From: Pseudochrobactrum asaccharolyticum
GTDB lineage: Bacteria; Pseudomonadota; Alphaproteobacteria; Rhizobiales; Rhizobiaceae
Assembly (NCBI RefSeq): GCF_003314995.1
Contig: NZ_QNRH01000005.1
Location: forward strand, 130,633-194,632
DNA length: 64,000 nt
Direction of reading: 5' to 3'
Under the pieces are notes generated by a model. The model worked only from the letters and a program-made list of their open reading frames with translations. It made no database searches and had not been told where the DNA came from. Positions 50,613 to 60,208 of this stretch are shown piece by piece. How positions within the stretch are numbered: the first letter of the stretch is position 1; each line of letters starts with the position of its first letter. Position numbers and translations under genes: made by a program.

Positions 50613-50828
50613 TCAGCCGTTGTAGCTTGATGGTGAGTTGTCACCAAAACCGTGAGCCGAACCGTCTGTATAGGTATTCGGTGCAGTGCTCTTCACAACG
50701 GAATTTGTAACCACCGGTGTCTGATCACTGCCATAGAGGTCAGCTGGAATGCCTACATTCGGATTATCTGCAAGAGCCACACCGGCAGTCATAGCAAGAG
50801 CAGCAACAGTCAAAGCAATCTTTTTCAT
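50613..50828 (-). CDS. Small exported protein, tandem paralogue B
   Basis: 71-residue twin of the gene at 50276, same length without gaps: signal peptide MKKIALTVAALAMTAGVALA, then DNPNVGIP, and the conserved TYTDGSAHGFGD. Divergence is concentrated in the middle (residues 34-49) and the last three residues. I chose ATG 50828 because AAGGA is about eight bases upstream; ATG 50834 is too close to it. CCTCCCAAG occurs 34 bases upstream (50862-50870). A recent tandem duplication; function unknown. Confidence 0.75.
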   Translation of the reverse strand: MKKIALTVAALAMTAGVALADNPNVGIPADLYGSDQTPVVTNSVVKSTAPNTYTDGSAHGFGDNSPSSYNG

Positions 50829-50834
50829 TTTCAT

Positions 50835-51243
50835 ATTCCTTGTTCAACTTATGTGAACGTGCTTGGGAGGAGCGCCGTTCCGATGACCATGAGATATGTC
50901 TGATTGTTTATGATTTCAACTCACATAAATTTTACGAAAATTACAAATTTAGAACACATTTCCACAAATGTTTAAATCTTTAATTTAAATTGATAAACAA
51001 TTACAGTAATTTAACTGAAAATATTTTACAATTCCCTGAAAAATCGTCATTTATCGTTCGTAATTAGCAAACGATCTGTATCCTTTATAGTTCACAAATT
51101 GAAGACAATGACGCTTTTCTCACAGAAATATTACCAATCGGAAGATGCTGTTATCGACACCCAAAACACATTATCGTGAGAAGTTGAGGGGCTGAACGGA
51201 AATTCCGGATGCGCGGCTCTGCGGCATCTGCTAAGCCTTGACT
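50835..51243. other. AT-rich divergent intergenic region before dapE
   Basis: 409 bases, very AT-rich at 50920-51110, with no credible ORF. It must hold the leftward promoter of the small exported proteins and the rightward promoter of dapE. No terminator, RNA gene or palindromic repeat seen. Confidence 0.4.
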
Positions 51244-52431
51244 ATGATGACCACATTTGACCCCGCAGAAAATCTCGCTGCTCTGATCCGCTGCCCGTCT
51301 GTAACACCGGCAGAAGGCGGAGCCCTTACCGCTCTTCAATCAATGCTGGAGCCGCTCGGCTTCCATATTGACCGCCCTGTCTTCACCGCAGAGGGAACAC
51401 CGGATGTAGAGAATCTCTACGCCCGCCTTAACGGTACAGGCCCGCATCTGATGTTTGCCGGCCATACTGATGTGGTGCCGACCGGTGACCTGTCGCTCTG
51501 GAAGCATCCGCCCTTTGGCGCAGTGATCGACAATGGCGAGCTCTATGGTCGTGGCGCAGTGGACATGAAAGGCGGCATTGCCTGCTTTGTTGCGGCAACG
51601 GCGCGTTACTTAAAAAAACACCCTGATCGCAAACCTAATATCTCATTTCTGATTACCGGCGATGAAGAAGGCCCTGCCATTAACGGCACAGTCAAAGTAC
51701 TGGAATGGGCAGATGCCAAGGGTGAAAAATGGGACGCTTCGCTGGTCGGCGAGCCAACCAATCCTGATCGTCTGGGTGAAGCCATCAAAATCGGCCGCCG
51801 CGGCTCGGTCACCGGCACTGTTATTGTTCATGGCACTCAGGGGCATGTCGCCTATCCGCACAATGCCGATAATCCGGTGCGCGGTATTATGGCACTGCTC
51901 AACAACCTGCTGATCCCGGCTTATGACCAAGGCACTGAGAATTTTCAGGCCACCAATCTGGAAATCACCTCGATTGATGTTGGCAATCCGGCCACCAATG
52001 TTATTCCGGCCAAGGCAACCGCTTCATTCAACATACGCTTTAATGACACATGGGCTGCAGACACCCTGCAACAGGAAGTGTCACGCCGCTTGCAGGCAGC
52101 AGCAACGGACAGCCCGTTCAGACAGGGCAAATCTGAACCGGTCAATTACGAGCTGATCTGGAGTGAAGATCCGAGCCATGTTTTCCTGACCCGCAATGAC
52201 AAGCTGATTAACGCCCTTAACGGCGCTATTAAAGCAATTACCGGCAAACAGGCTTCGCTTTCAACATCCGGCGGCACATCCGATGCCCGCTTCATCAAAG
52301 ATTATTGTCCGGTTGTGGAATTCGGCCTTGTCGGCCAGACCATGCATATGGCCAATGAGCGGACATCATTGCGGGATCTTGAAAATCTCACCGCTATTTA
52401 TGAAAAATTCCTTGAGGATTTTTTCGCCTGA
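51244..52431 (+). CDS. dapE: Succinyl-diaminopimelate desuccinylase
   Basis: 395-residue M20-family di-zinc hydrolase that releases LL-diaminopimelate. Metal and catalytic residues are visible in MFAGHTDVVPTGD (H and D), GRGAVDMKGG, TGDEEGPA (catalytic Glu pair), and the C-terminal histidine in VGQTMHMANE. Dimerisation-domain motif GTQGHVAYPHNADNP is present. ATG 51244 (or the adjacent 51247) has no strong binding site. The next gene starts 67 bases downstream. Confidence 0.96.
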   Translation: MMTTFDPAENLAALIRCPSVTPAEGGALTALQSMLEPLGFHIDRPVFTAEGTPDVENLYARLNGTGPHLMFAGHTDVVPTGDLSLWKHPPFGAVIDNGELYGRGAVDMKGGIACFVAATARYLKKHPDRKPNISFLITGDEEGPAINGTVKVLEWADAKGEKWDASLVGEPTNPDRLGEAIKIGRRGSVTGTVIVHGTQGHVAYPHNADNPVRGIMALLNNLLIPAYDQGTENFQATNLEITSIDVGNPATNVIPAKATASFNIRFNDTWAADTLQQEVSRRLQAAATDSPFRQGKSEPVNYELIWSEDPSHVFLTRNDKLINALNGAIKAITGKQASLSTSGGTSDARFIKDYCPVVEFGLVGQTMHMANERTSLRDLENLTAIYEKFLEDFFA

Positions 52432-52498
52432 TTCATAAGGTCTTCAGGTGCCGGTAACAATACAGGCACCTGAAATTCATTTGTTGCGCAGGGTACCT

Positions 52499-53092
52499 AT
52501 GCCTAGTTTTGAAGAGATTCAGTATTATTTCTCCGCAGTCTGGCGCACGATGACCGGCCACCCGGAAGCGCTGAATAATTTGAATACCGACGCCGATGGT
52601 TTCTGGCGGTCATTTTATGCCATTCTCATTTCCCTGCCACCGATGCTGATCGGCTGGGTCGAGATCGCAGCCCGCCTGACCGACGGCGATGAGACTGCTC
52701 TGCGGCTCATCAATACAGTCAAACTTGCAACGATTGACATGATTGTCTGGCTGCTGCCTTTGCTGATTATCGGCTTTCTCAGCCGCAGTCTCGGGCTGGA
52801 GCGCCGTTTCTCAACCTATGTCGTGGCAACCAACTGGGCTACGGCTTTGTTCGCGTGGATTTACGCCCCGCTGTCATTTCTCAACCTGCTGCAGCCGGAT
52901 TTGTCCCCTGTATTTGCAGGGATAGGCTTCGGCCTGTTTCTGGCCACTTTAGCCCTGAGCTACAGGCTCACCCGTGCGGCTCTGCAACGACCGCATAGTT
53001 TTGCAGCACCATTTTTTATCTCGGTGATATTAGGCAGCATCATGCTGACAATTATCCTGCAGGGACTGACAGGACTAATTCCCGCCTCATAA
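52499..53092 (+). CDS. Conserved membrane protein between dapE and truA
   Basis: 197-residue protein with about five hydrophobic segments (near residues 35-55, 75-97, 112-133, 138-160 and 172-195). N-terminal region [19 protein letters not shown] with GHPEAL is amphipathic. I do not recognise a characterised family. Homologues occupy the same dapE-truA position in Brucella-type genomes, as I recall. ATG 52499 follows CAGGG. The 3' end overlaps that of convergent truA by six bases. Confidence 0.7.
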   Translation: MPSFEEIQYYFSAVWRTMTGHPEALNNLNTDADGFWRSFYAILISLPPMLIGWVEIAARLTDGDETALRLINTVKLATIDMIVWLLPLLIIGFLSRSLGLERRFSTYVVATNWATALFAWIYAPLSFLNLLQPDLSPVFAGIGFGLFLATLALSYRLTRAALQRPHSFAAPFFISVILGSIMLTIILQGLTGLIPAS

Positions 53093-53842
53093 AATCAGCG
53101 GATAATCCGCGCCAATCATATAAAGCCCGTGCGCAGGTGCCACGACACCACAGGCTTTGCGATCACGTGCCTCAAGCGCTGCCACCAGATCACCTGTCGT
53201 CCAGCGGCCTGTGCCAACCTCGGAGATACTACCGACCAGCGAGCGTACCTGATTATGCAGGAAAGACCGCGCGGAGGCACGAACCTCAACCAATTCGCCA
53301 TGGCGCTGCACATTCAGCACATCCAGCGTTTTCACAGGGCTTTTGGACTGACACTGCACGGAGCGGAAAGTCGTGAAGTCATGCAGGCCGACCAGCAATT
53401 GCGCGGCCTCCTGCATTGCATCTGTATCCAGCTTCTTCGCCACCCACCATGCGCGGTTGGCTTCCAGCGCCAGAGGTGTACGACGATTGATGATCCGATA
53501 GATATAATGCCGTCCCAACGCGCTGAAACGCGCATCAAAATGATCCGGCACTTTTTCAACATTCAGCAGAAAGACACCGTCTTTAGCCAGTGCCAGATAG
53601 GCATTCACCGCATCACGGACTTTGGAAGCCGCCCAGTCTTTTGTCAGATCAACATGCGCGGTCTGCTGAAAAGCATGAACACCGGCATCGGTGCGCCCCG
53701 CCGCGCCGAGAGAATTGCTGTCACCGCAAAACTTGAAAATAGCAGACTCAATCGCGCCTTGCACACTCGGCGCATTATCCTGCCGCTGCCATCCGGCATA
53801 GGATGAACCATCATATTCAACTGTCAGACGATAACGCGGCAC
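53087..53842 (-). CDS. truA: tRNA pseudouridine(38-40) synthase TruA
   Basis: 251-residue pseudouridine synthase acting on the tRNA anticodon stem-loop. The catalytic aspartate is in [15 protein letters not shown]. The N-terminus is [18 protein letters not shown]. The start is GTG 53842, directly adjoining the GNAT stop (TGA-GTG), with GGAGAG upstream. It is the last gene of the def-fmt-GNAT-truA cluster and convergent with the membrane-protein gene. Confidence 0.95.
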   Translation of the reverse strand: MPRYRLTVEYDGSSYAGWQRQDNAPSVQGAIESAIFKFCGDSNSLGAAGRTDAGVHAFQQTAHVDLTKDWAASKVRDAVNAYLALAKDGVFLLNVEKVPDHFDARFSALGRHYIYRIINRRTPLALEANRAWWVAKKLDTDAMQEAAQLLVGLHDFTTFRSVQCQSKSPVKTLDVLNVQRHGELVEVRASARSFLHNQVRSLVGSISEVGTGRWTTGDLVAALEARDRKACGVVAPAHGLYMIGADYPLIL

Positions 53843-54370
53843 TCAACTCTCTCCGAATGCAGAAGCATAAATCAATTTGCCCTGTATGGTCGTACAAGGC
53901 TTGCGCTCTGTGAGATATTTCAATTGCAGATATTGTGCAGGATAAGGACTTTCAAGCTGTGCAGCATCCGCAACAGCATAGCCAAAGCGGCCATAATAGG
54001 CGGGCTCGCCCAAAACAATGCTCAGGCTCTCGCCCTGCTGCACCAGCAAACGATGTGCCTCTTCCATCATCGCATGGCCAATCCCTGCCCGCTGGTGCGC
54101 AGGTAAAACTGCCAGCGGCGCCAATGCCACAGCGGCAAGACGATCGTAATCCTGCTCAATCCGTAAACGGGAAAACAGAATATGCCCGATGATTGTGCCT
54201 TCCACTTCCGCAACCACTTCCAGCACAATATCCTTGTCTGAAACCAGCTTGCGCACCAAGGCAACCTCATCATTCCCGTTGAAAGCGGCAGCAATCACAC
54301 CATCAATCTGAGAGCGGTCTTGCTCACGGACAGGACGGATATCAAACCGCTTTACGGGAGAGTGGCTCAT
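53843..54370 (-). CDS. GNAT acetyltransferase (YhbS-like) inside the fmt-truA operon
   Basis: 175-residue GNAT protein resembling COG3153/YhbS. Acetyl-CoA-binding motif A is visible as [20 protein letters not shown], followed by [14 protein letters not shown], typical of the YhbS group. It overlaps the fmt stop by four bases and abuts truA with no gap, so it is part of one transcript with tRNA formylation and modification genes. In Brucella-type genomes fmt and truA are usually adjacent; the insertion is therefore notable. Substrate unknown. Confidence 0.82.
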   Translation of the reverse strand: MSHSPVKRFDIRPVREQDRSQIDGVIAAAFNGNDEVALVRKLVSDKDIVLEVVAEVEGTIIGHILFSRLRIEQDYDRLAAVALAPLAVLPAHQRAGIGHAMMEEAHRLLVQQGESLSIVLGEPAYYGRFGYAVADAAQLESPYPAQYLQLKYLTERKPCTTIQGKLIYASAFGES

Positions 54371-55317
54371 GGCAGAATTGCACCAAGGGTCAGCTTAACG
54401 CCATTGCAGAATTCTGCAGCACTCACCGGCTTACCACCGGCTTTCTGCACCAGTGTCAGTGCAACCGCACCGTCACCGCAGGCAATCACCAGCTGGCCGT
54501 CCAGCACTTCACCGGCCTGTGTTTCTCTGGCTGCACCTGCACCATCAGCGATCACCGAGCGCAGTACTTTTACGCGCTCGAGCTGACCATTGATTTCCAT
54601 CTCGCACCAGGCACCCGGAAACGGGCTCAGACCACGGATACGGTTATGTACGGCCTGCGCCGGTTGCGACCAGTCGATACGCGCTTCAGACTTCTCAATC
54701 TTGGAGGCATAAGTCACGCCATCTTCCGATTGCGGATTGAGCTTCAGACTGTCACGCTCCAGTGCAGCCATGGCACGCACCATCAGATCAGCACCGGTAA
54801 TGCTCAAACGGTCGTGCAACTCGCCGCAAGTCATATTCGGAGTAATAGTGATTTTCTCGACCATGGCGACAGGGCCGGTATCCAGCCCCTCATCCATTTT
54901 CATAATCATCATGCCGCTCTCGGCATCACCAGCCATAATCGCGCGCTGAATTGGTGCCGCACCACGCCAGCGTGGCAGCAGGGACGCATGCCCATTATAG
55001 CAGCCCAAAGCAGGCGCATCGAGAATGGCCTTTGGCAGCAACATGCCATAGGCAACAACAACCGCGACATCCGCATTGAGATCACGGAAAATCTGCTGCT
55101 CTTCTTCACCTTTCAGGCTTTTCGGCGTGAAAACAGGAATACCGAATTCTTCGGCCTTTTCATGAACCGGAGATTTGGTCAACTCTAAGCCACGGCGTCC
55201 GGCAGGACGCGGCGGCTGGGTGTAGACAGCAACAATCTCATAGCCCTGTCCGATCAGCGCTGTCATCACCGGCACAGAAAATTCCGGTGTGCCCATAAAC
55301 ACAATACGTAATGACAT
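54367..55317 (-). CDS. fmt: Methionyl-tRNA formyltransferase
   Basis: 316-residue enzyme that formylates initiator Met-tRNA from 10-formyl-THF. The catalytic region is the [19 protein letters not shown] segment with the downstream D in [11 protein letters not shown]. The C-terminal OB-like tRNA-binding domain starts near residue 210. It is 82 bases downstream of def and overlaps the GNAT gene. Confidence 0.96.
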   Translation of the reverse strand: MSLRIVFMGTPEFSVPVMTALIGQGYEIVAVYTQPPRPAGRRGLELTKSPVHEKAEEFGIPVFTPKSLKGEEEQQIFRDLNADVAVVVAYGMLLPKAILDAPALGCYNGHASLLPRWRGAAPIQRAIMAGDAESGMMIMKMDEGLDTGPVAMVEKITITPNMTCGELHDRLSITGADLMVRAMAALERDSLKLNPQSEDGVTYASKIEKSEARIDWSQPAQAVHNRIRGLSPFPGAWCEMEINGQLERVKVLRSVIADGAGAARETQAGEVLDGQLVIACGDGAVALTLVQKAGGKPVSAAEFCNGVKLTLGAILP

Positions 55318-55399
55318 AGACTATCCTAACGAAAATACTGGCCTAACTAGAATACGGCCTAAATAACTTCTCTGATCTGACCGGAATTCAATCCGTGCT

Positions 55400-55933
55400 T
55401 CAGAGTTTCGGAGCCGATGCAGGCACATGGGTTTTGGCCAGCTTTTTGAACTTCTTGATCACCATATCCCGCTTCAGCTTGGAAATATGATCAATGAACA
55501 GCACGCCGTCCAGATGATCAATCTCATGCTGCAGACACGTGGCCATCAGACCTTCCGCTTTGATTTCCTGCGGTTTGCCTTCAATATCCTGATAGGTCAC
55601 ACGAACAGTCGCAGGGCGTTCCACTTCCGCATAATAATCAGGGATCGACAAACAACCCTCTTCATAAGAGCTCGGCTCATCAGAACGCTCAACAATCACC
55701 GGATTGATAAAGACATGCGGTGCAGGCACTTCGCCTTCTTTTGCCAGATCAATCACAACCATGCGGATTGGCTCTGCCACCTGAATTGCAGCCAGACCAA
55801 TACCCGGCGCATCATACATTGTGGCAAACATATCATCGGAAAATTTGCGCAGATCCGCATCAAAGCGTTCAACCGGTTTTGAAACCTGACGTAAAACCGG
55901 ATCAGGAAGAAAAATAATCGGCTTAATGGTCAT
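55400..55933 (-). CDS. def: Peptide deformylase
   Basis: 177-residue metalloenzyme that removes the N-formyl group from nascent proteins. All three motifs are intact: [13 protein letters not shown] (metal Cys) and QHEIDHLDG (metal His pair and catalytic Glu). ATG 55933 ([12 protein letters not shown]) is the conserved start; the frame extends to 55996 without homology. First gene of def-fmt-GNAT-truA. Confidence 0.96.
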   Translation of the reverse strand: MTIKPIIFLPDPVLRQVSKPVERFDADLRKFSDDMFATMYDAPGIGLAAIQVAEPIRMVVIDLAKEGEVPAPHVFINPVIVERSDEPSSYEEGCLSIPDYYAEVERPATVRVTYQDIEGKPQEIKAEGLMATCLQHEIDHLDGVLFIDHISKLKRDMVIKKFKKLAKTHVPASAPKL

Positions 55934-56125
55934 AAGATTTATCCGCTGTTGCAATTGCCGGTGTCGCAATTCATTGAAAATATCGAACACCCGCAAGGCA
56001 GGCCTGATCTGAATGATGTCCGATCTAATCTCTCAGCACTCCGCCGTCAATAAATTACATGATCACATCAAAATTCTGTTCACGTTTTATTCTTATATTT
56101 ACCGCGAATCATGTAATCTTTGTCC

Positions 56126-57352
56126 ATGGAAACATTTTCTGCCTCTGAAACACCGCCATCGCTAATGGATGCGCTCAATGCAATTCCCGCACAGACGCTT
56201 CTGATTGCAGGCGGTTTTGTGCTGCTTGTGCTCGTTCTGCTGATCTGGCTTTCCGGCCGCAACAGCAGGGCGATGATCCATGCACAATTCCAGTCGGAAG
56301 AGCGTGCGCGGGAGGCCGAAATGCAGATGCATTCAATCCTGAAAAGTCAGGCGGAAATGCAGGGGCGCATGCAGACAATGGCTGAACTCTTCGGCTCGCG
56401 GCAGGCAGAACTCAACAAATCCATCCGTGACCGGCTGGACGGGATGACCAGTCATCTTGGCCGCAGTATCAATGAGCAAACCCGCTCGACCCATGAAAAC
56501 CTGAGCAAGCTGCAAGAGCGGCTGGCGGTGATTGATACCGCGCAGAATAATATTCAGTCGCTTGCCGGTCAGGTCGTGCAATTACAGGCTATTCTCGCCA
56601 ATAAACAGACGCGCGGGGCTTTCGGTCAGTCGCGAATGGAAGCGATTATTGCTGACGGTTTGCCAATGGGCGCCTATGAGTTTCAAGCCACGCTTTCTAA
56701 CGGCATGCGGCCTGATTGTCTTGTGCGGATGCCCAATGGCACAGCCTCACTGGTGATCGATGCCAAATTCCCGCTGGAAAGCTGGAATGCGCTAAAAGCC
56801 TCAGAAACGCCGGAGGCCAAACGTCATTATGAACAGTTGTTTCGCCGCGATATGGAAGTGCATATCCGTGATATTGCCGCTAAATATTTTATCAGCGGTG
56901 AAACACAGGACACAGCTTTTCTGTTTGTGCCATCAGAATCGATCTTTGCGGAAATTCATGAGAATTTTGAGGTTATCATCCAGCGGGCGCACCGCTCACG
57001 GGTGGTTATTGTCTCACCTTCCCTGCTGATGCTTTCCATTCAGGTGATCCAGTCGGTACTCAAAGATGCACGAATGCGGGAACAGGCCCATCTTATTCAG
57101 GGGGAAGTCGTGCGCCTGATGGATGATGTTGCGCGCCTTGATGAACGGGTACGCAAGTTACAAACCCACTTCTCCCAAGCCAACCGCGATATTGACGATA
57201 TCCTGATCTCATCCTCTAAAGTCACACGCCGTGGCGCAAAGATCGAAGCGCTGGAACTGGGGGATAATCCGGATAATCACGAGCAGAAGAAGGCTGCCGA
57301 ACAACAGACACTGCAGCAAAATGGCAGCACACCTGCGCCACGTTTTCTATAA
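56126..57352 (+). CDS. rmuC: DNA recombination protein RmuC
   Basis: 408-residue protein with an N-terminal TM helix (about residues 25-43, LLIAGGFVLLVLVLLIWLSG), a coiled coil of roughly 120 residues (residues 50-165), and a C-terminal nuclease-like RmuC domain (DFPLE-type LVIDAKFPLESWNAL, and TAFLFVPSESIFAEI). RmuC limits inversions at short inverted repeats in E. coli, which is of interest in a genome full of palindromic repeats. ATG 56126; divergent from def. Confidence 0.93.
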   Translation: METFSASETPPSLMDALNAIPAQTLLIAGGFVLLVLVLLIWLSGRNSRAMIHAQFQSEERAREAEMQMHSILKSQAEMQGRMQTMAELFGSRQAELNKSIRDRLDGMTSHLGRSINEQTRSTHENLSKLQERLAVIDTAQNNIQSLAGQVVQLQAILANKQTRGAFGQSRMEAIIADGLPMGAYEFQATLSNGMRPDCLVRMPNGTASLVIDAKFPLESWNALKASETPEAKRHYEQLFRRDMEVHIRDIAAKYFISGETQDTAFLFVPSESIFAEIHENFEVIIQRAHRSRVVIVSPSLLMLSIQVIQSVLKDARMREQAHLIQGEVVRLMDDVARLDERVRKLQTHFSQANRDIDDILISSSKVTRRGAKIEALELGDNPDNHEQKKAAEQQTLQQNGSTPAPRFL

Positions 57353-57672
57353 TCAGCGGCATTTTAAACCTTTGTAATTCTCCGTTTAAAGCGGGACGCA
57401 ACACTCAAAAAACTTATTTTACTCAATAAAATTAACCAATTAGCCTATATTCGCCACGGCAATTAAATACGAAACAGGGCAAGTGCAACCGGCTATGTCT
57501 TTATCATGCAGTATCCAGCTCAGATATAATTGCAGAATCTCCGTGTTAAATGATGCCCGCAACACCTTGCCCGACAAATAAAAAAGCCGGATACACTCTG
57601 CATCCGGCTTTAAATTTACAATAAAAATCAGCACCTTATGTCTTTATATATGACATAAAGGCCAGAGCCTGA
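57353..57672. other. Intergenic region between convergent rmuC and the Rdx-family gene
   Basis: 320 bases with no credible ORF. It contains AAAAAAGCCGGAT / ATCCGGCTTT (57579-57612), whose minus-strand T run terminates the Rdx gene, and an inverted repeat CTTATGTC / GACATAAAG around 57636-57662 just after that gene's stop. No clear terminator for rmuC was seen. Confidence 0.5.
57579..57612 (-). terminator. Terminator of the Rdx-family gene
   Basis: AAAAAAGCCGGAT / ATCCGGCTTT with the loop ACACTCTGC; read leftward, the stem is followed by TTTTTTA. Confidence 0.75.
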
Positions 57673-57924
57673 TCAGCCCTTCATTGCCTCGCGAATACGC
57701 GCAACCAGCGCATCGGTTTCCGGAAAGCCGTTTTCGGCTTTACGATCCCAAACAATCTGATCATTCAGACGGATGATATAATTACCGTCACCACCCGGAA
57801 TAAGTGCGATCTCACCGACTTCATCACCGAATGCCTGCAACAGTTCCTGTGCTGCCCAGGCAGCGCGAAGCATCCAGTTACACTGGATGCAATATTCAAT
57901 GGTAATACGTGGTTTAGTGGTCAT
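57673..57924 (-). CDS. Rdx-family (SelT/SelW/SelH-like) thioredoxin-fold protein
   Basis: 83-residue protein with the family redox motif CIQC near the N-terminus (ITIEYCIQCNWMLRAAW), here with two cysteines and no selenocysteine. A GG-D-G segment precedes the second strand, and IVWDRKAENGFPE is the usual C-terminal motif. Likely a small thiol-redox protein of the cytoplasm. It follows lepA on the same strand, with a palindromic repeat between. Confidence 0.85.
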   Translation of the reverse strand: MTTKPRITIEYCIQCNWMLRAAWAAQELLQAFGDEVGEIALIPGGDGNYIIRLNDQIVWDRKAENGFPETDALVARIREAMKG

Positions 57925-57942
57925 ATTGCAAATCCTGTATTC

Positions 57943-58093
57943 AGGTAGAATGATCCCCGTTAATACTGAATGTTGGAACCATTCTACCTTCTATTTGACC
58001 GCATTATCCTACGCATCGAAGCGGGTAAGAAATCAGTCCGGTGAACTGATTTCCCGCGCAGGCGGTTCCCACTTTTGCTGGAAATGCTCTACA
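57943..58093. repeat. Palindromic mosaic repeat with nested insert (copy 7)
   Basis: Left hairpin AGGTAGAATG (57943-57952) / CATTCTACCT (57980-57989), linker with CGCATTATCCTACGC, then a nested palindrome GCGGG..GAAATCAGT / ACTGATTTCCCGC (58021-58057) inside the right module, which ends GGTTCCCACTTTTGCTGGAAATGCTCTAC. Longest copy in the window (about 150 bp). Confidence 0.8.
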
Positions 58094-58098
58094 ACAAA

Positions 58099-58116
58099 CC
58101 CGCCAAAAGGCGGGTC
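58099..58116 (-). terminator. Hairpin downstream of lepA
   Basis: ACCCGCC-AAAA-GGCGGGT; read leftward it is followed by TTGTTGT, so terminator strength is moderate. It abuts palindromic repeat copy 7. Confidence 0.5.
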
Positions 58117-58141
58117 TGTAAAAACTGTCATTTTAAAGTGA

Positions 58142-59950
58142 TTATTCATCACCCATTTTAAGCGCCTGAATGAAAGCTTCCTGAGGAATTTCCACCTTAC
58201 CGAACTGACGCATGCGCTTTTTACCTTCCTTCTGTTTATCCAGAAGTTTGCGCTTACGCGAAATATCGCCGCCGTAACATTTTGCGGTCACGTCTTTACG
58301 CAGAGCAGAAATGGTCTCACGCGCTACGATACGTCCGCCGATTGCCGCCTGAATCGGAATTTTAAACATATGCTGCGGGATCAGGTCTTTCAACTTTTCA
58401 CACATCACACGGCCGCGCTTTTCAGCGGCAGAGCGGTGCACCAGCATCGAAAGCGCATCAACCGGCTCGTCATTGACGAGGATCGACATTTTCACCAGAT
58501 CGCCTTCTTTATATTCCGACAAATTATAGTCGAAAGAAGCATAACCTTTAGAAATCGACTTCAGACGATCGTAGAAATCGAACACCACTTCATTGAGCGG
58601 CAGTTCATAAGTCACCATCGCACGCGGGCCGACATAGGACAGATCTACCTGAATACCACGGCGCTCCTGACAAAGTTTCAGGATCGAGCCCAGATATTCA
58701 TCCGGCGTCAGAATGGTCGCTTTAATCCATGGCTCTTCAATCGAAGTGATTTTCACCACATCCGGCATATCCGCCGGATTGTGTAGTTCTTTCACTGAAC
58801 CATCGAGCATGTTCATGCGATAGACAACCGATGGTGCGGTTGCAATCAGATCAAGATTGAATTCGCGCTCAAGGCGTTCCTGAATGATTTCAAGATGCAG
58901 CAGCCCCAGGAAGCCACAACGGAAACCAAAGCCCAGCGCTGCCGATGTTTCCATCTCAAAGGAGAAGCTGGCATCATTGAGACGCAGCTTGCCCATAGCA
59001 GCACGCAGATCTTCAAAATCAGCCGCATCAACAGGGAACAGACCACAGAACACAACCGGTTGCGCCGGTTTAAAGCCTGTCAGCATATTCGCTGTCGGAC
59101 GTTTATCCTCAGTGATCGTATCACCAACGCGGGTATCCGCGACTTCTTTAATCGAAGCGGTGATAAAACCAAGTTCGCCCGGACCCAGATCTTCAACAGC
59201 CACCATTTTCGGTGTGAAAACGCCGACGCGCTCTACCGGATATTTGGCACCGGTACCCATCATGCGGATGGTCTGGCCTTTTTTCAGCACACCATCAATG
59301 ATGCGCACCAGAACGATCACGCCGAGATAGGTATCATACCAGCTGTCCACCAGCATGGCTTTGAGCGGCGCATTACGGTCACCCTCTTTCGGTGCCGGCA
59401 GACGCGTAACAATCGCTTCCAGCACATCAGGAATGCCCAGACCGCTTTTCGCGGAAATTTCCACAGCGTCTGATGCATCGATACCGATCACATCTTCAAC
59501 CTGTTCTTTCACGCGCTCAGGATCCGCCGCAGGAAGGTCAATCTTGTTCAGCACAACAACCAGTTCGTGATTGTTGTCGATTGCCTGATAAACATTGGCC
59601 AGTGTCTGTGCTTCCACGCCCTGTGAGGCATCCACAACCAGCAGCGAGCCTTCACAGGCCGCCAGCGAGCGGGAGACTTCATAGGCAAAGTCAACGTGCC
59701 CCGGTGTGTCGATCAGGTTGAGAACATAGTCCTCACCATTTTTCGCACGGTAATTCAGACGCACGGTCTGCGCCTTGATCGTGATGCCGCGCTCGCGCTC
59801 GATTTCCATCGAGTCGAGCACCTGCTCTTTCATCTCACGATTATCAAGGCCACCGGTCTGCTGAATCAGACGGTCGGCAAGGGTCGACTTCCCATGATCA
59901 ATATGGGCGACGATGGAAAAATTCCGGATATGGTCAAGTGGTGTGCTCAT
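58142..59950 (-). CDS. lepA: Translation elongation factor 4 (LepA)
   Basis: 602-residue translational GTPase. G1 [11 protein letters not shown]3 DTPGHVDF, G4 NKIDLP and the effector [13 protein letters not shown] are all present. The EF4-specific C-terminal domain ([16 protein letters not shown] and [15 protein letters not shown]) is complete. Length is normal. ATG 59950 ([10 protein letters not shown]). It is followed by palindromic repeat copy 7 and the Rdx-family gene. Confidence 0.97.
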   Translation of the reverse strand: MSTPLDHIRNFSIVAHIDHGKSTLADRLIQQTGGLDNREMKEQVLDSMEIERERGITIKAQTVRLNYRAKNGEDYVLNLIDTPGHVDFAYEVSRSLAACEGSLLVVDASQGVEAQTLANVYQAIDNNHELVVVLNKIDLPAADPERVKEQVEDVIGIDASDAVEISAKSGLGIPDVLEAIVTRLPAPKEGDRNAPLKAMLVDSWYDTYLGVIVLVRIIDGVLKKGQTIRMMGTGAKYPVERVGVFTPKMVAVEDLGPGELGFITASIKEVADTRVGDTITEDKRPTANMLTGFKPAQPVVFCGLFPVDAADFEDLRAAMGKLRLNDASFSFEMETSAALGFGFRCGFLGLLHLEIIQERLEREFNLDLIATAPSVVYRMNMLDGSVKELHNPADMPDVVKITSIEEPWIKATILTPDEYLGSILKLCQERRGIQVDLSYVGPRAMVTYELPLNEVVFDFYDRLKSISKGYASFDYNLSEYKEGDLVKMSILVNDEPVDALSMLVHRSAAEKRGRVMCEKLKDLIPQHMFKIPIQAAIGGRIVARETISALRKDVTAKCYGGDISRKRKLLDKQKEGKKRMRQFGKVEIPQEAFIQALKMGDE

Positions 59951-60208
59951 GCGCGCGATTTAGCAGCAGATTTGCGCAAAGGCAAAGGGGTTTCATGCAA
60001 ATCGGGGCAAATCAGTGCTGAAAGTTCAATCTTTCGGGGTATGGAGCATTATGTCCCCTTTGCGAAACGGCAAAAAACCATTAAAGCGATGCCAAAAGCT
60101 GGTAATGCGCCTCTGCGCGCCATAGCAGCATTGAGTAATTTACAGCTCTCAAAGCACAAGCTGATGAGCCGTATTATGCCGCAATAGGACCGGCGCAGGA
60201 GACAGGTC

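Noticed and set aside
57440-57634. 64-codon minus-strand frame downstream of rmuC
   Set aside because: It runs through a terminator hairpin and lacks a binding site or any recognisable feature.
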